Source: an uncultured Planctomycetaceae bacterium (GTDB lineage Bacteria > Planctomycetota > Planctomycetia > Pirellulales > UBA1268). Taken from it: a DNA stretch of 28,771 nucleotides. The translations under genes were made by a program, and so were the position numbers. Positions 6,777 to 14,266 of this stretch are shown here, piece after piece. The notes under the pieces are model-generated. The model saw only the letters and a list, made by a program, of their open reading frames with translations, did not search any database and was not told the DNA's origin. Every line of letters starts with the position of its first letter. The first letter of the stretch is position 1. The stretch is from NCBI GenBank assembly GCA_903885855.1, contig CAISKG010000178.1, positions 1 through 28,771 on the forward strand. The letters run 5' to 3'.

Positions 6777-7895
6777 ATGGGCGGCGCGGGCGCCGGCTTC
6801 CCCTGGATGCGGACCCGCGACTTCGCCGCGGGCGGCGGGGCCAGGCTGCACGTCGTCTACCCGGCGCGGGAACAGATGCCTCCGCCCCCGGCGTTCGTCG
6901 GCAGCCTGCGCGTCGACCTGCTCGGCATGATCGACCCGCACCTCCCCGATCTCGGCGTGCTCGAGATCTCGGGAGCGCTCGTCCTCGGAAAACATGGCTG
7001 GATCTTCAGCCGCGACGGCTTCCTCCTGCCGGAGCAGTCGTGGTACGGCGGGGAAGTCGAGCGGATGCGACTCCCGGCGCGGCTGCCGACCGGCACGGTG
7101 CTGCCGGGCACGAGCCTGTCGCTGGCCAGCGACTTCGCCGGTCGGAGCTACGGCCATTATCTCCTCGACAGCCTGTCGCGGATGCACGTGTTCCTGGCGG
7201 CCGGGTTCACGCTCGATGCGGTCGATCACGTGGTGTGCCAGCGGCCGCCCACGGCCGAGGCCGCGCTCCACTTCTCGCGCCTCGGGGTGCCGGCCGAGAA
7301 ATGCGTGTGGATCGCCGACGGCACCGCCTTGAGGCCGGAGCGGCTGCTCTCCCCCGGGTTTCCCGGGACGAAGAGGAATTACCCTGGCTGGGTTCCGGCG
7401 TATCTCAAGCAGGCGTTCGGGGCGTCGGGCGCGACGCCCCACAGGCGGCTCTGGATCGGCCGTGAGGGCCTCCGTCGCACCGCCATCAACGGCGCCGACG
7501 TGAGGCGGACGCTCGAGGCGCACGGATTCGAGGCCTACGACATCGCGGCGGCCGCGAATCCGGCCGACGATTTCGCCGCCGCGGCGATGGTGGTGAGCCC
7601 GCACGCCGGGGTCCTCGCCGACCTCGCCTTCTGTGCGCCCGGGACGAAGGTGCTGGAACTGCTGCCCTCCGACCACCCGGCCCCCTACTACTACACGCTC
7701 TCGCTGGCCGCGGGACTCGATTACCGCTGCCTCGTCTGCCGGAGCCTGCACGAGCGCCCCGGTCCGCTGCGATCGCCGAGCACCTCCGACTTCACCGTCG
7801 ACATCGACGAACTCTCCGCCGCGCTTTCCGGCATGGAGCGGGTTCAGGCGGCGGACGGCGGTGGGGTGCCCGGTTCGCTGATCCGCCCGATGTAG
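6777..7895 (+). CDS. Glycosyltransferase family 61 protein (capsular polysaccharide type)
   Basis: A 372-residue protein with the GT61 (DUF563) pattern. It shows GRSYGHYLLDSLSRM (122-136), an RRLWIGREGLRRTAIN segment (223-238) equivalent to the usual 'YISR...RR..N', and an acidic stretch with PADDFAAA. SPHAGVLADLAFCAPGT (274-290) precedes KVLELL. The family normally has HGAGL; here PHAGVL lacks the first Gly but keeps the His. AAGGAG eight nt before the ATG and a 5-bp gap from the methyltransferase stop fix the start and indicate operon membership. GT61 enzymes act in capsule and O-antigen assembly in bacteria. It closes the operon; the next gene starts 67 bp later with its own strong Shine-Dalgarno. 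Confidence 0.9.
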   Translation: MGGAGAGFPWMRTRDFAAGGGARLHVVYPAREQMPPPPAFVGSLRVDLLGMIDPHLPDLGVLEISGALVLGKHGWIFSRDGFLLPEQSWYGGEVERMRLPARLPTGTVLPGTSLSLASDFAGRSYGHYLLDSLSRMHVFLAAGFTLDAVDHVVCQRPPTAEAALHFSRLGVPAEKCVWIADGTALRPERLLSPGFPGTKRNYPGWVPAYLKQAFGASGATPHRRLWIGREGLRRTAINGADVRRTLEAHGFEAYDIAAAANPADDFAAAAMVVSPHAGVLADLAFCAPGTKVLELLPSDHPAPYYYTLSLAAGLDYRCLVCRSLHERPGPLRSPSTSDFTVDIDELSAALSGMERVQAADGGGVPGSLIRPM

Positions 7896-7962
7896 GTCTG
7901 GCTGCCGAGGTTCGACAGGAAATGCCGGCCGCGCCGCGCGGCACCTTCGGGAGGCGACGATC

Positions 7963-8469
7963 ATGCCCGCTTCCGTCCCGCGCCGCAGGCTCGACTTGCG
8001 TGACTTCGACACGCTGCTGGCCGACGCCGAGCGCCTCGCCCGCGAGGGCTACGACCGCGCGGGGAAATGGTCGCTCGCGCAGGCGCTCGACCATGTCGGC
8101 GCCGGGCTGCGCGTGGCCCTGACCGGCTCGCCCAAACGCATGCCGTGGCCGATGCGCGTCACGGCCCGGAGCCTCGCCCTGCCGCTGATGCGGGCGTGGC
8201 GCTGGATCCCGGCGGGCATCCCGGCGCCGGCCTGGTGGCAGCCGCAGGTGCCGGCCGACGCGGACGACGCCGCCGCCGTCGCCCGCTTCCGCGCGGAGGT
8301 GGAGGCGTTTGGCGCCCACGCGGGGCCCTACCATCCCCATCCCGCGTTCGGGCGGCTCGACCGGGAGGCCTACGCGGATCTGATGCTCATCCACGCCTCC
8401 CACCACCTCGGCTTCCTCGTGCCGCGGGGCACGGCCACGGCTCGGCGAGGCGCCGCCGGCGCGCCCTGA
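7963..8469 (+). CDS. DUF1569 family protein (DinB-like four-helix bundle)
   Basis: A 168-residue soluble protein of the DUF1569 family, common in planctomycetes and Bacteroidetes. It starts RRRLDLRDFDTLLADAERLA, has KWSLAQALDHVGAGL (His44) and ends LMLIHASHHLGFLVP (H144, H147, H148). The His positions match the metal-binding triad of the DinB/YfiT superfamily, whose members include metal-dependent thiol transferases; the substrate of DUF1569 is not established. GGGAGG eight nt before the ATG supports the start. The C-terminal tail RRGAAGAP lies inside the first copy of a 26-bp tandem duplication, so the original 3' end may have been altered. It is probably unrelated to the glycan operon upstream. 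Confidence 0.85.
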   Translation: MPASVPRRRLDLRDFDTLLADAERLAREGYDRAGKWSLAQALDHVGAGLRVALTGSPKRMPWPMRVTARSLALPLMRAWRWIPAGIPAPAWWQPQVPADADDAAAVARFRAEVEAFGAHAGPYHPHPAFGRLDREAYADLMLIHASHHLGFLVPRGTATARRGAAGAP

Positions 8470-8496
8470 GGCGAGGCGCCGCCGGCGCGTCCTGAG
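8445..8496. repeat. 26-bp tandem direct duplication across a stop codon
   Basis: Two head-to-tail copies (8445-8470 and 8471-8496) differ at one base, near copy position 20. The first copy encodes the last residues and stop of the DUF1569 protein. The second lies in the 76-bp convergent gap before the Bax-inhibitor-like stop. Each copy contains GCGCC-GCC-GGCGC, which can fold into a small hairpin. It looks like a recent slippage or tandem duplication event. Confidence 0.85.
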
Positions 8497-8545
8497 GCGC
8501 GGCGCACGGGCCGCCCGCGGCGCGGCGGTGTCGGCCGGGGGCCGG

Positions 8546-9319
8546 TCAGTCGCGTCCGCGGAGTTTCGAGAGCAGCCGCAGGATCTCCATGTACAGCCAC
8601 ACGAGCGTGACCATCAGGGCGAAGGCCCCGTACCACTCGAGCTGCTTCGGGGCCCCGCGCTCCGCCGCCTGCTCGATGTAGTCGAAGTCGAGCACGAGAT
8701 TGAGCGCGGCGATCACCACCACGAAGAGGCTGAAGCCGATGCCGATCGGGCCGGCGGAGTGGATGAAGGGCACGGGGTAGCCGAACAGGCCGGCGATCAG
8801 CGAGATCACGTACACCAGGGCGATGCCGCCGGTGGCTGCGACGATCCCGAGCTTGAAGTTCTCCGTCGCCTTGATGAGGCCCGACTGATAGGCCAGGAGC
8901 AGGGCACCGAGGGTGCCGAAGGTGCCCCCCACCGCCTGGATCACGATGCCCGGATAGCGTGCCTCGAAACTCGCGGAGAGGCCGCCCAGGAACAGCCCCT
9001 CGGCGAGGGCGTAGATGGGCGCGAGCGTGGGGGCGAGCGTGTGGCGGAAGCAGATCGCGAAGGCGCTGAGGCCGCCGACGATCGCCCCGCCGAGGATCCA
9101 GGGCATCGCCGCGGCGGGATTCGCCTCGGCGCCGGAGAGGACCCGCGACCAGGTGAAGGAGGCCGACCCGAGGGCCAGGAGGAGGAGGAGGAGCGTCTTC
9201 TGCGCCGTCCCCTGGATCGTCATCGTCGCGCCGGCGGACTGCTCGGCGGCCAGATCACGCCGGTAGACGCCGAAGTTCTCGAAGGTCTTGTCGTTGAGGG
9301 CCGGATTGCCGGTACGCAC
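8546..9319 (-). CDS. Bax inhibitor-1/YccA-like integral membrane protein
   Basis: A 257-residue protein with about seven hydrophobic helices. It matches the BaxI_1 branch, whose members begin with an (M)RTxNPAL motif and end with a conserved acidic/aromatic block. Here these appear as RTGNPALNDKTFENF at the start, and LDFDYIEQAAERGAPKQLEW followed by WLYMEILRLLSKL at the end. The acidic residues of the last block resemble the calcium/proton-leak site described for BsYetJ-type proteins (family knowledge). I choose the GTG at 9319 because it starts the family motif, with a weak AGGTG upstream; a GTG at 9328 is also possible. An open frame runs much further upstream but is antisense to the divergent PP-loop gene. 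The gene is convergent with the DUF1569 gene and divergent from the operon at 9585. Confidence 0.9.
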   Translation of the reverse strand: MRTGNPALNDKTFENFGVYRRDLAAEQSAGATMTIQGTAQKTLLLLLLALGSASFTWSRVLSGAEANPAAAMPWILGGAIVGGLSAFAICFRHTLAPTLAPIYALAEGLFLGGLSASFEARYPGIVIQAVGGTFGTLGALLLAYQSGLIKATENFKLGIVAATGGIALVYVISLIAGLFGYPVPFIHSAGPIGIGFSLFVVVIAALNLVLDFDYIEQAAERGAPKQLEWYGAFALMVTLVWLYMEILRLLSKLRGRD

Positions 9320-9457
9320 GGGTTGCACCTGGGGGCGGGGAGGGGGGGAATGCCGTCCTCTTCTACGCACCCTGAAGGCTACCAGATCGTTCCCTCCGGC
9401 CCCCCGACGGCTTTTCCCGCGGAATCCCCGCGGCATCGGAGCGCCCCGGCGGGCGAG

Positions 9458-9466
9458 GTATCTTTG
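9458..9466 (+). promoter_or_regulatory. Candidate -10 element upstream of the PP-loop operon
   Basis: GTATCTTTG at 9458-9466 contains TATCTT (4 of 6 to TATAAT) in the 265-bp divergent region between 9319 and 9585. It closely resembles the GTATACTTTG element at 3551-3560. No convincing -35 is visible. Transcription from about 9471 would give a leader of roughly 114 nt. Confidence 0.3.
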
Positions 9467-9584
9467 GTGCAAGGGCCCTGCGGCGGGTGGCCGAGCGGGC
9501 CCGCGGCCAATTCGTCGCAGGGGCACGTCGTCTCGACGCTTCCCAAGGCGATCCTCCCTCTCCCGGTGCGGTCTGGAGCGGTCC

Positions 9585-10697
9585 ATGTCCGGCACCTGCC
9601 AGACGCTCGATATCCACCCCCCGCTCGATGACGGACCGGAATGGTGCTGGGCGGCCACGCACCACACGCCCGGCGGCGCGTCGCGCACGATCCGCTTCGA
9701 GGGGGGGCCGCGCGAGCGGCGGCGCCGCACCGGCCGGGGCGATCCCTTCCTGCTGGCGATCCTCCACGCCGCGCTCGTCGAGGGGGCGCCGCTGCGGGTG
9801 CGCGGAGCCCCGATCTCCCCCACGCTCCTGGTGAACCTCGACGAACTCCAGCACGCCTTCCACGCCTGGTGGGACCTGCCGCACATCGACATCCATGCCG
9901 ACGAGGAGCGGGACGAAATCCCGGGCCCCGACGCCCCGGCGATCGCCGCCTTCTCGGGCGGGATCGACGCCGCCTTCACCGTCCATCGGCACCTCACGCC
10001 CGGCAGCCTTCGCCGCCGCCGCCTCGCCGCCGCGGTGCTGGTGCACGGCTTCGACGTCAGGCCGGACGACGCGGAGGGCTTCCGCAGGGTCGCGGCCCGT
10101 GCGAGCGCCATGCTCGACGGCACGGGGCTCGAACTGCTCGCCGTCCGCACCGACCTGCGCCATCCCGGGGACGCGTGGAACCGCTCCCACGGCCTCGCGC
10201 TGGCGGCGGCCCTCACGCTCCTCTCGCACGGCTCGGCCGCCGGGCTGATCGGCGGATCGAGCAGCTATCGATCGCTGCTCCTGCCGTGGGGATCCAATCC
10301 GCTCACCGATCCCTTGATGGGGAGCCGGAGTTTCGCGGTCGTCCACGACGGCACCCACGCCTCGCGGCTCGACAAGGTGCGTCGTCTCGCGGAGTGGCCC
10401 GAGGCGCTGCGGCACCTGCGATCCTGCTGGAAGAGCCCGCAGCCCGACCGCAACTGCGGCCGCTGCCCGAAGTGCGTCCTCTCCCAGGCGCTGTTCCGCT
10501 GCGTCGATCTCGAGCCTCCCTGCCTCGACGCGCCGCTTCCGGAGGAGGAGTTCTGCGCGGCGCTGCGCGATTTTCCCGCGAACGAGGCGAGCGACCCGGA
10601 GCTGTTCGTCATGCGCCGCCATCTCGCCGCGCACGGCGCGACGGGCGCCTGGATCGACGCCCTCGACGCGGCGCTGCGTCGGGTGGCAGGGCCATGA
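9585..10697 (+). CDS. QueC-like PP-loop superfamily protein with Cys4 site
   Basis: A 370-residue soluble protein. A ~115-residue N-terminal region precedes a PP-loop, AAFSGGIDAAFTVHRH (SGGID at 124-128). SGGxDS is the norm; the Ser after Asp is Ala here. LIGGSSSYRSLLLPWGSNP (222-240) resembles the later nucleotide-binding segment of these enzymes. C281-x9-C291-x2-C294-x2-C297 (NCGRCPKC) closely matches the zinc site of QueC, the preQ0 synthase (C-x8-C-x2-C-x2-C). PP-loop enzymes adenylate a carboxylate or amide and exchange it for a nitrogen or sulfur nucleophile. It is not QueC itself: it is longer, has an altered loop, and no queuosine genes are near. GGAG six nt upstream supports the ATG. 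An ATGA overlap ties it to the acyltransferase gene, so the substrate may be envelope-related (inference). Confidence 0.85.
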   Translation: MSGTCQTLDIHPPLDDGPEWCWAATHHTPGGASRTIRFEGGPRERRRRTGRGDPFLLAILHAALVEGAPLRVRGAPISPTLLVNLDELQHAFHAWWDLPHIDIHADEERDEIPGPDAPAIAAFSGGIDAAFTVHRHLTPGSLRRRRLAAAVLVHGFDVRPDDAEGFRRVAARASAMLDGTGLELLAVRTDLRHPGDAWNRSHGLALAAALTLLSHGSAAGLIGGSSSYRSLLLPWGSNPLTDPLMGSRSFAVVHDGTHASRLDKVRRLAEWPEALRHLRSCWKSPQPDRNCGRCPKCVLSQALFRCVDLEPPCLDAPLPEEEFCAALRDFPANEASDPELFVMRRHLAAHGATGAWIDALDAALRRVAGP

Positions 10698-11797
10698 GCG
10701 GCGACCTCGAGGTGCTCCGGCTTCCCGAGGACCGCGGCCGCTGGCTCGCGTTCCTCGCGCGCCTGCCCGGGCACGACGTCTACCAGCGGCCGGAATATCT
10801 CGAACTCTTCGACGATCGCGTCGCTCCCGCCGTCGCCGACGCCTTCCGCGGCCGCCCGCTGGCGTTCGTGCTCGAGGACGATGCCGGCCTCGCCCTCCAC
10901 CCGCTCCTCGAGCGTCCCTTGGAGGGCATCGCCTGCCTGGAGGGGGAGGCCACGCCGCTGCGCGACCTCGTCTCGCCCTACGGCTACGCCGGGCCCCTCC
11001 TGGCCGTGGACCGCCCCGGCGACGCGCGCGCGCTGGCCGCGCGCTTCGCGGCCCGCTGCGGCGATCGCTGCCGCGGGGAGGGCGTCGTCGCCGAGTTCAT
11101 CCGCTTCCATCCCCTCCTCGGCAACGCCGCGCACGCCGTGTGGGGGGCGCCCGACCGCCGGGGGGACGTCGTCGTCGTCGACCTGCGAAAGGACGACGCG
11201 GGTCTGCTGGCGGCGATGTCGGACACCACCCGCTCCCTGGTCCGCGCGGCCGCGCGCCGGGGCATCGAGGTCGTCGCCGGGGAGCCGGATGCCCCCGCGA
11301 CGCTCGCACGGCTCTACGGCGAGACGATGGCGCGGCGGAACGCGGCCCCGGAGTATTTCTTCCCCGACGGCTTCTTCGCGGCGATGGTCGCCGGCCTGGG
11401 GGATCGCTCCGCTTTGTTCGTGGCCCGGGAGGGGGCCCGGGCCGTCGCCGCGGCGATCTTCCTGGCCTGCGGTCCCAACGCCTCCTACGCCTTCGCCGGA
11501 ACCGACGTCCACGCGCCGGCGTCGGCCGGTCGCGCGATCGTCTACGAGGCGCTGCGCTGGGCACGCGACCGCGGCTGCGGCACGATGCTCCTCGGCGGCG
11601 GGGTGGGGGCCGGCGCGGACGGGCTCTTCCGCTTCAAGCGCTCCTTCTCGCGGTCGCTCCTGCCGTTCCACACCGCGGGGCGGATCCACATGCCGGAGGC
11701 CTATCGGGCGCTCGCCGATCGGCGGCGCCGGCAACTCGATGGCTGCGGCCGCCACTCGCACCGTGGGCCGGCCTACTTTCCGGAGTATCGGCGATGA
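10694..11797 (+). CDS. FemAB/GNAT-6-like acyltransferase
   Basis: A 367-residue soluble protein with a duplicated GNAT architecture like FemAB/FemX and Pfam GNAT_acetyltransf_6 proteins. The N-terminal half has HDVYQRPEYLELF, DLVSPYGYAGPLL (91-103) and EFIRFHPLLGN (134-144). The C-terminal half has LARLYGETMARRNAAPEYFF, YAFAGTD, GRAIVYEALRWARDRGC and GLFRFKRSFS (310-319). Relatives transfer aminoacyl groups to peptidoglycan precursors or acyl groups to exopolysaccharide sugars. The ATG overlaps the previous stop by 4 bp and its own stop overlaps the next ATG by 4 bp, so the three genes are almost certainly co-translated. A partnership in which the PP-loop enzyme activates or makes an amide and this protein transfers a group is inference. 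Confidence 0.85.
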   Translation: MSGDLEVLRLPEDRGRWLAFLARLPGHDVYQRPEYLELFDDRVAPAVADAFRGRPLAFVLEDDAGLALHPLLERPLEGIACLEGEATPLRDLVSPYGYAGPLLAVDRPGDARALAARFAARCGDRCRGEGVVAEFIRFHPLLGNAAHAVWGAPDRRGDVVVVDLRKDDAGLLAAMSDTTRSLVRAAARRGIEVVAGEPDAPATLARLYGETMARRNAAPEYFFPDGFFAAMVAGLGDRSALFVAREGARAVAAAIFLACGPNASYAFAGTDVHAPASAGRAIVYEALRWARDRGCGTMLLGGGVGAGADGLFRFKRSFSRSLLPFHTAGRIHMPEAYRALADRRRRQLDGCGRHSHRGPAYFPEYRR

Positions 11798-12339
11798 ACG
11801 GCGATCCCCCGGCCGACGCGCTCGTCGTGCTCGGCCACCGGGTGGAGCCCGACGGGCGCCCCGGCTTCGAACTCGCGACGCGCCTCGCTCGCGGGCTGGA
11901 GCTGCTCCGCGCCGCCCGGGCGCCGCTGCTGGTGTGTTCGGGCGGGCGGGACCCGGACGAGCCGGTCTCCGCCGCCGAGGCCATGCTCCGGGTGGCCGCC
12001 GCCTCCGGGGTGGATGCCCGGCGCCTGGTCGCGGCGTCGCGGCCGCTGACCACCCTCGAGGAGGCGATCACCTGCAGCCTCGAGCTCTCCCGGCCGCGCG
12101 GATGGCGCCGCCTGATCCTCGTCACCAGCGACTACCACGTGCCGCGGGCGGTCGCCGCCTTCACCCTGGCCCACGGACCCGACGTGGCGATCGTGGCGGA
12201 GCCGGTGAGCGGGCCCTTCGGCGATCCGCTCCTCCTCGCCCGCCGGGAGGCCGACGGCCTCGCGCGCCTCCGCACGCTCGCCGCGGGGCTCGCTCCGGGC
12301 GACGCGGCGGGATTGCTGGACCGGCTCCACCGAACCTGA
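11794..12339 (+). CDS. YdcF/DUF218 family protein, short cytosolic form
   Basis: A 181-residue protein with the DUF218 pattern: DALVVLGHRV (8-17), LLVCSGGRD (45-53), a TLEEA segment (87-91) and LILVTSDYHVPRAVAAF (107-123). Relatives such as YdcF, SanA and ElyC bind nucleotides or act on envelope lipid carriers, and many carry N-terminal membrane helices. This copy has none and no signal peptide, so it is probably cytosolic. The ATGA overlap with the FemAB-like gene makes it the third member of the operon. Its stop lies 37 bp from the convergent ceramidase-like stop. The reaction is unknown; association with envelope chemistry is consistent with the family's usual contexts. Confidence 0.85.
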   Translation: MNGDPPADALVVLGHRVEPDGRPGFELATRLARGLELLRAARAPLLVCSGGRDPDEPVSAAEAMLRVAAASGVDARRLVAASRPLTTLEEAITCSLELSRPRGWRRLILVTSDYHVPRAVAAFTLAHGPDVAIVAEPVSGPFGDPLLLARREADGLARLRTLAAGLAPGDAAGLLDRLHRT

Positions 12340-12343
12340 GCGC

Positions 12344-12387
12344 GGCTGCCCGCCGGCCGATCGGGAGCGGTGCTCGTCAGGGCAGCC
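12344..12387. repeat. Inverted repeat in convergent gap
   Basis: GGCTGCCC at 12344-12351 is complementary to GGGCAGCC at 12380-12387, with a 28-nt spacer. It straddles the 37-bp gap between the convergent stops at 12339 and 12377. It could act as a bidirectional terminator, but the loop is long, there is no T-tract, and 8-bp matches are frequent in such GC-rich DNA. Confidence 0.25.
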
Positions 12388-13672
12388 GGCCGCGGAGCGC
12401 GTAGATCCACTCCAGCGCCGTGTCCATCAGTCGCTCCCCGGCGCCCAGCGCCGCCGGCGCCACCTGCGGATCGGCGCCGTAGCCCCCCTCGGCCGCCGCC
12501 TCGATGGTGGGGAAGTACTGGTGGTAGCCGTTGGCGTAGCCGAAGAAGAAGAGATGCGGGATCCTCGCACGCTCGCGCAGCCGGATGCCGTGCTGGCAGA
12601 AGAACTCCCCCGACGCCCCCACCAGCGCCACCCGGTCGTCGAGCACCGCCACGGTGAGGCGCGGCCGGATGCCCTCGGCGTACTCGGCGACGAAGGTGCC
12701 CACGAGCTCGGGGAAGAAGGCGAGCCCGTAGGCCGCGACGACGGCCGGATTGGCGAAGTCGACGCGCGAGGCGAAGGGGAAGCGGTCTTCGCGGACCGCG
12801 AGGCGCGGCTCGCTCACGGCCTCCGGCCGCAGCGACTTCGCCAGCGCGACCGCGCGCCGGCCCAGGGCGCGGCCGTAGGCCACGTGGTCGCCGTGGCCGC
12901 CGCGGTCGGTGGAGAGGTCGCCCGAGGCCCCCTGCATGAACACCGCCGGCCCGCCCCACTCCTCCTCCACCGCGGCCCGCAGCGCCCCGGGGTAGTCGGC
13001 CGAGAACTCGCGCCGCTCGCTGGGGATGCTCGTGGGATGCGCGGTGAAGTTGACCACCAGCGCCACCGGCGTGCCGGTCTCGGCGTCATCGAAGCGGAGG
13101 ACGCCGAGCGTGCGGTCGACCGGCACCGGCTCGATCTTCGAGTGGCGGTTGCGGTTGAAGCCCTCGACCGTCTCGGACCCGGCCGCCATCGTGACCGGCC
13201 GGGCGGCACGGTCCGCCGCCAGGATCGCCTCGACGATCCCCTCCTCCAGGCGGGCGCCGTACCGGACCGCCGCCTCGAAGCGCCCCCGGCCGCGCCCCGG
13301 CTCGTCGCAGAGTTCGACGACCGGGCCGTGGTGGGTGTGGGAACCGGCGATGATCGAGTGCGCGATGCCCGCCTCGGCGGCGATGCGGGCGCGGATCCGC
13401 TCGAGCGAGGCCTCGGTGGGGGAGCGCCCCAGGTCGAGGCCGACGATCGCCAGCTTCGTGGCGCCGGCCGCGATCACGACCGCGGTGGCCTCGAGCGGGT
13501 CGATCGTGCCGGTGGAGAGCTCGGCGTGGCGGTCGCCGTAGCCCCACATCGGCACCGGCTCGGCGGGGGTGATGTCGGTGGAGGCGGCGCCCGCCCGCCA
13601 CTGGGCGGCGGCGGGGGCGGTGGCCGCGAGGAAGAGCCACAGCGCCACGATCACGGGGGAGGGGCGGGCCAT
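12377..13672 (-). CDS. Secreted neutral/alkaline ceramidase-like protein, N-terminal domain only
   Basis: A 431-residue protein with a signal peptide ending near AAA-QW (about 1-23). It shows the pattern of the neutral/alkaline non-lysosomal ceramidase N-terminal domain: AGAASTDITPAEPVPMWGYG (28-47), the metal-binding SHTHHGP (111-117), NFTAHPTSIP (208-217) and FMQGASGDLS (245-254). Characterised ceramidases hydrolyse the amide of ceramide and run about 650-780 residues with a C-terminal Ig-like domain. This protein lacks that domain, a form common in planctomycetes, where the substrate is unproven; another amide or ester is possible. GGAGG six nt upstream of the ATG supports the start. It lies 48 bp behind yqgE on the same strand, so the two may be cotranscribed. 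Confidence 0.88.
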   Translation of the reverse strand: MARPSPVIVALWLFLAATAPAAAQWRAGAASTDITPAEPVPMWGYGDRHAELSTGTIDPLEATAVVIAAGATKLAIVGLDLGRSPTEASLERIRARIAAEAGIAHSIIAGSHTHHGPVVELCDEPGRGRGRFEAAVRYGARLEEGIVEAILAADRAARPVTMAAGSETVEGFNRNRHSKIEPVPVDRTLGVLRFDDAETGTPVALVVNFTAHPTSIPSERREFSADYPGALRAAVEEEWGGPAVFMQGASGDLSTDRGGHGDHVAYGRALGRRAVALAKSLRPEAVSEPRLAVREDRFPFASRVDFANPAVVAAYGLAFFPELVGTFVAEYAEGIRPRLTVAVLDDRVALVGASGEFFCQHGIRLRERARIPHLFFFGYANGYHQYFPTIEAAAEGGYGADPQVAPAALGAGERLMDTALEWIYALRGRLP

Positions 13673-13720
13673 CGGGGGCCTCCGGAGCGGGGGATGGGGC
13701 GACCGTGTCCCGGGGGCGGG

Positions 13721-14266
13721 TCAGTTGTGCCAGGGCTGCGGGGGGACGTGGCGCACGCCCAGGGCGCGCGCGAGCAAGGCGTCGAAGGCCAGCCGCGACG
13801 CGCGCCGCCAGAGATCGGGGTCGTCGCCGAAGACGAGGTCGGCCGACGCGTCGGCGACGGTCCAGGCGCCGGCGGCGAGCTCCTTCTCGAGTTGCCCGCC
13901 CCCCCAGCCCGAGTAGCCGCGGAAGACGCGCAGCGGCCTCCGGGCCGCCGCCAGGAGCGTGTCGAGGTGGGGGGAGCCGGCGGCGAAGTGGACGCCCGGG
14001 ATCACCTCGCGCTCGGAGTTCTCCGGATCGGTGTGCAGCGCGGTGAGCGGGCCTTCGAGCGGCCCGCCGGTCATGACCACCACCTCCCCGCGCCGTCCGT
14101 CGTCGCCGTCGTGCGTCACCTCGAGCCGCTCGGCGCCGGCCCGGTTGAGCACGAGCCCCAGCGCCCCGCGGGAATCGTGGTGGATGAGGAGCACCACCGA
14201 ACGGGTGAAGTTCGGGTCGCCGAGGCGCCGCGAGGCGACGAGGAGTTTTCCGGCGAGCGATTCCAT
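13721..14266 (-). CDS. yqgE: YqgE/AlgH family protein (UPF0301)
   Basis: A 181-residue cytosolic protein matching UPF0301. It starts MESLAGKLLVASRRLGDPNF, then has TRSVVLLIHHDSRGALGLVL and NRAG. GPLEGPLTALH and VFRGYSGWGGGQLEKELAAG follow, ending LWRRASRLAFDALLARALG. Length matches the family norm (about 185). AGGA nine nt upstream supports the ATG. The biochemical role is not settled; AlgH was first linked to alginate regulation in Pseudomonas. It is divergent from the DG-repeat protein gene and probably shares a transcript with the ceramidase-like gene 48 bp downstream. Confidence 0.93.
   Translation of the reverse strand: MESLAGKLLVASRRLGDPNFTRSVVLLIHHDSRGALGLVLNRAGAERLEVTHDGDDGRRGEVVVMTGGPLEGPLTALHTDPENSEREVIPGVHFAAGSPHLDTLLAAARRPLRVFRGYSGWGGGQLEKELAAGAWTVADASADLVFGDDPDLWRRASRLAFDALLARALGVRHVPPQPWHN

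Noticed and set aside
8532..8544. GC hairpin CGGCC-GGG-GGCCG beside the Bax-inhibitor-like stop as a terminator.
   Set aside because: The stem is only 5 bp, without a T-tract, in extremely GC-rich DNA; chance is likely.
9320..10216. Long N-terminal extension of the Bax-inhibitor-like frame.
   Set aside because: The extension is antisense to the PP-loop gene and Ser/Arg-rich; the family's N-terminal RTGNPAL motif begins at the GTG at 9319.
9585..10697. Annotation of the PP-loop protein as true QueC (preQ0 synthase) or as part of a defence system using a QueC-like protein.
   Set aside because: The PP-loop Ser is replaced, the protein is much longer than QueC, and no partner genes of queuosine synthesis or of known QueC-containing defence systems are nearby.
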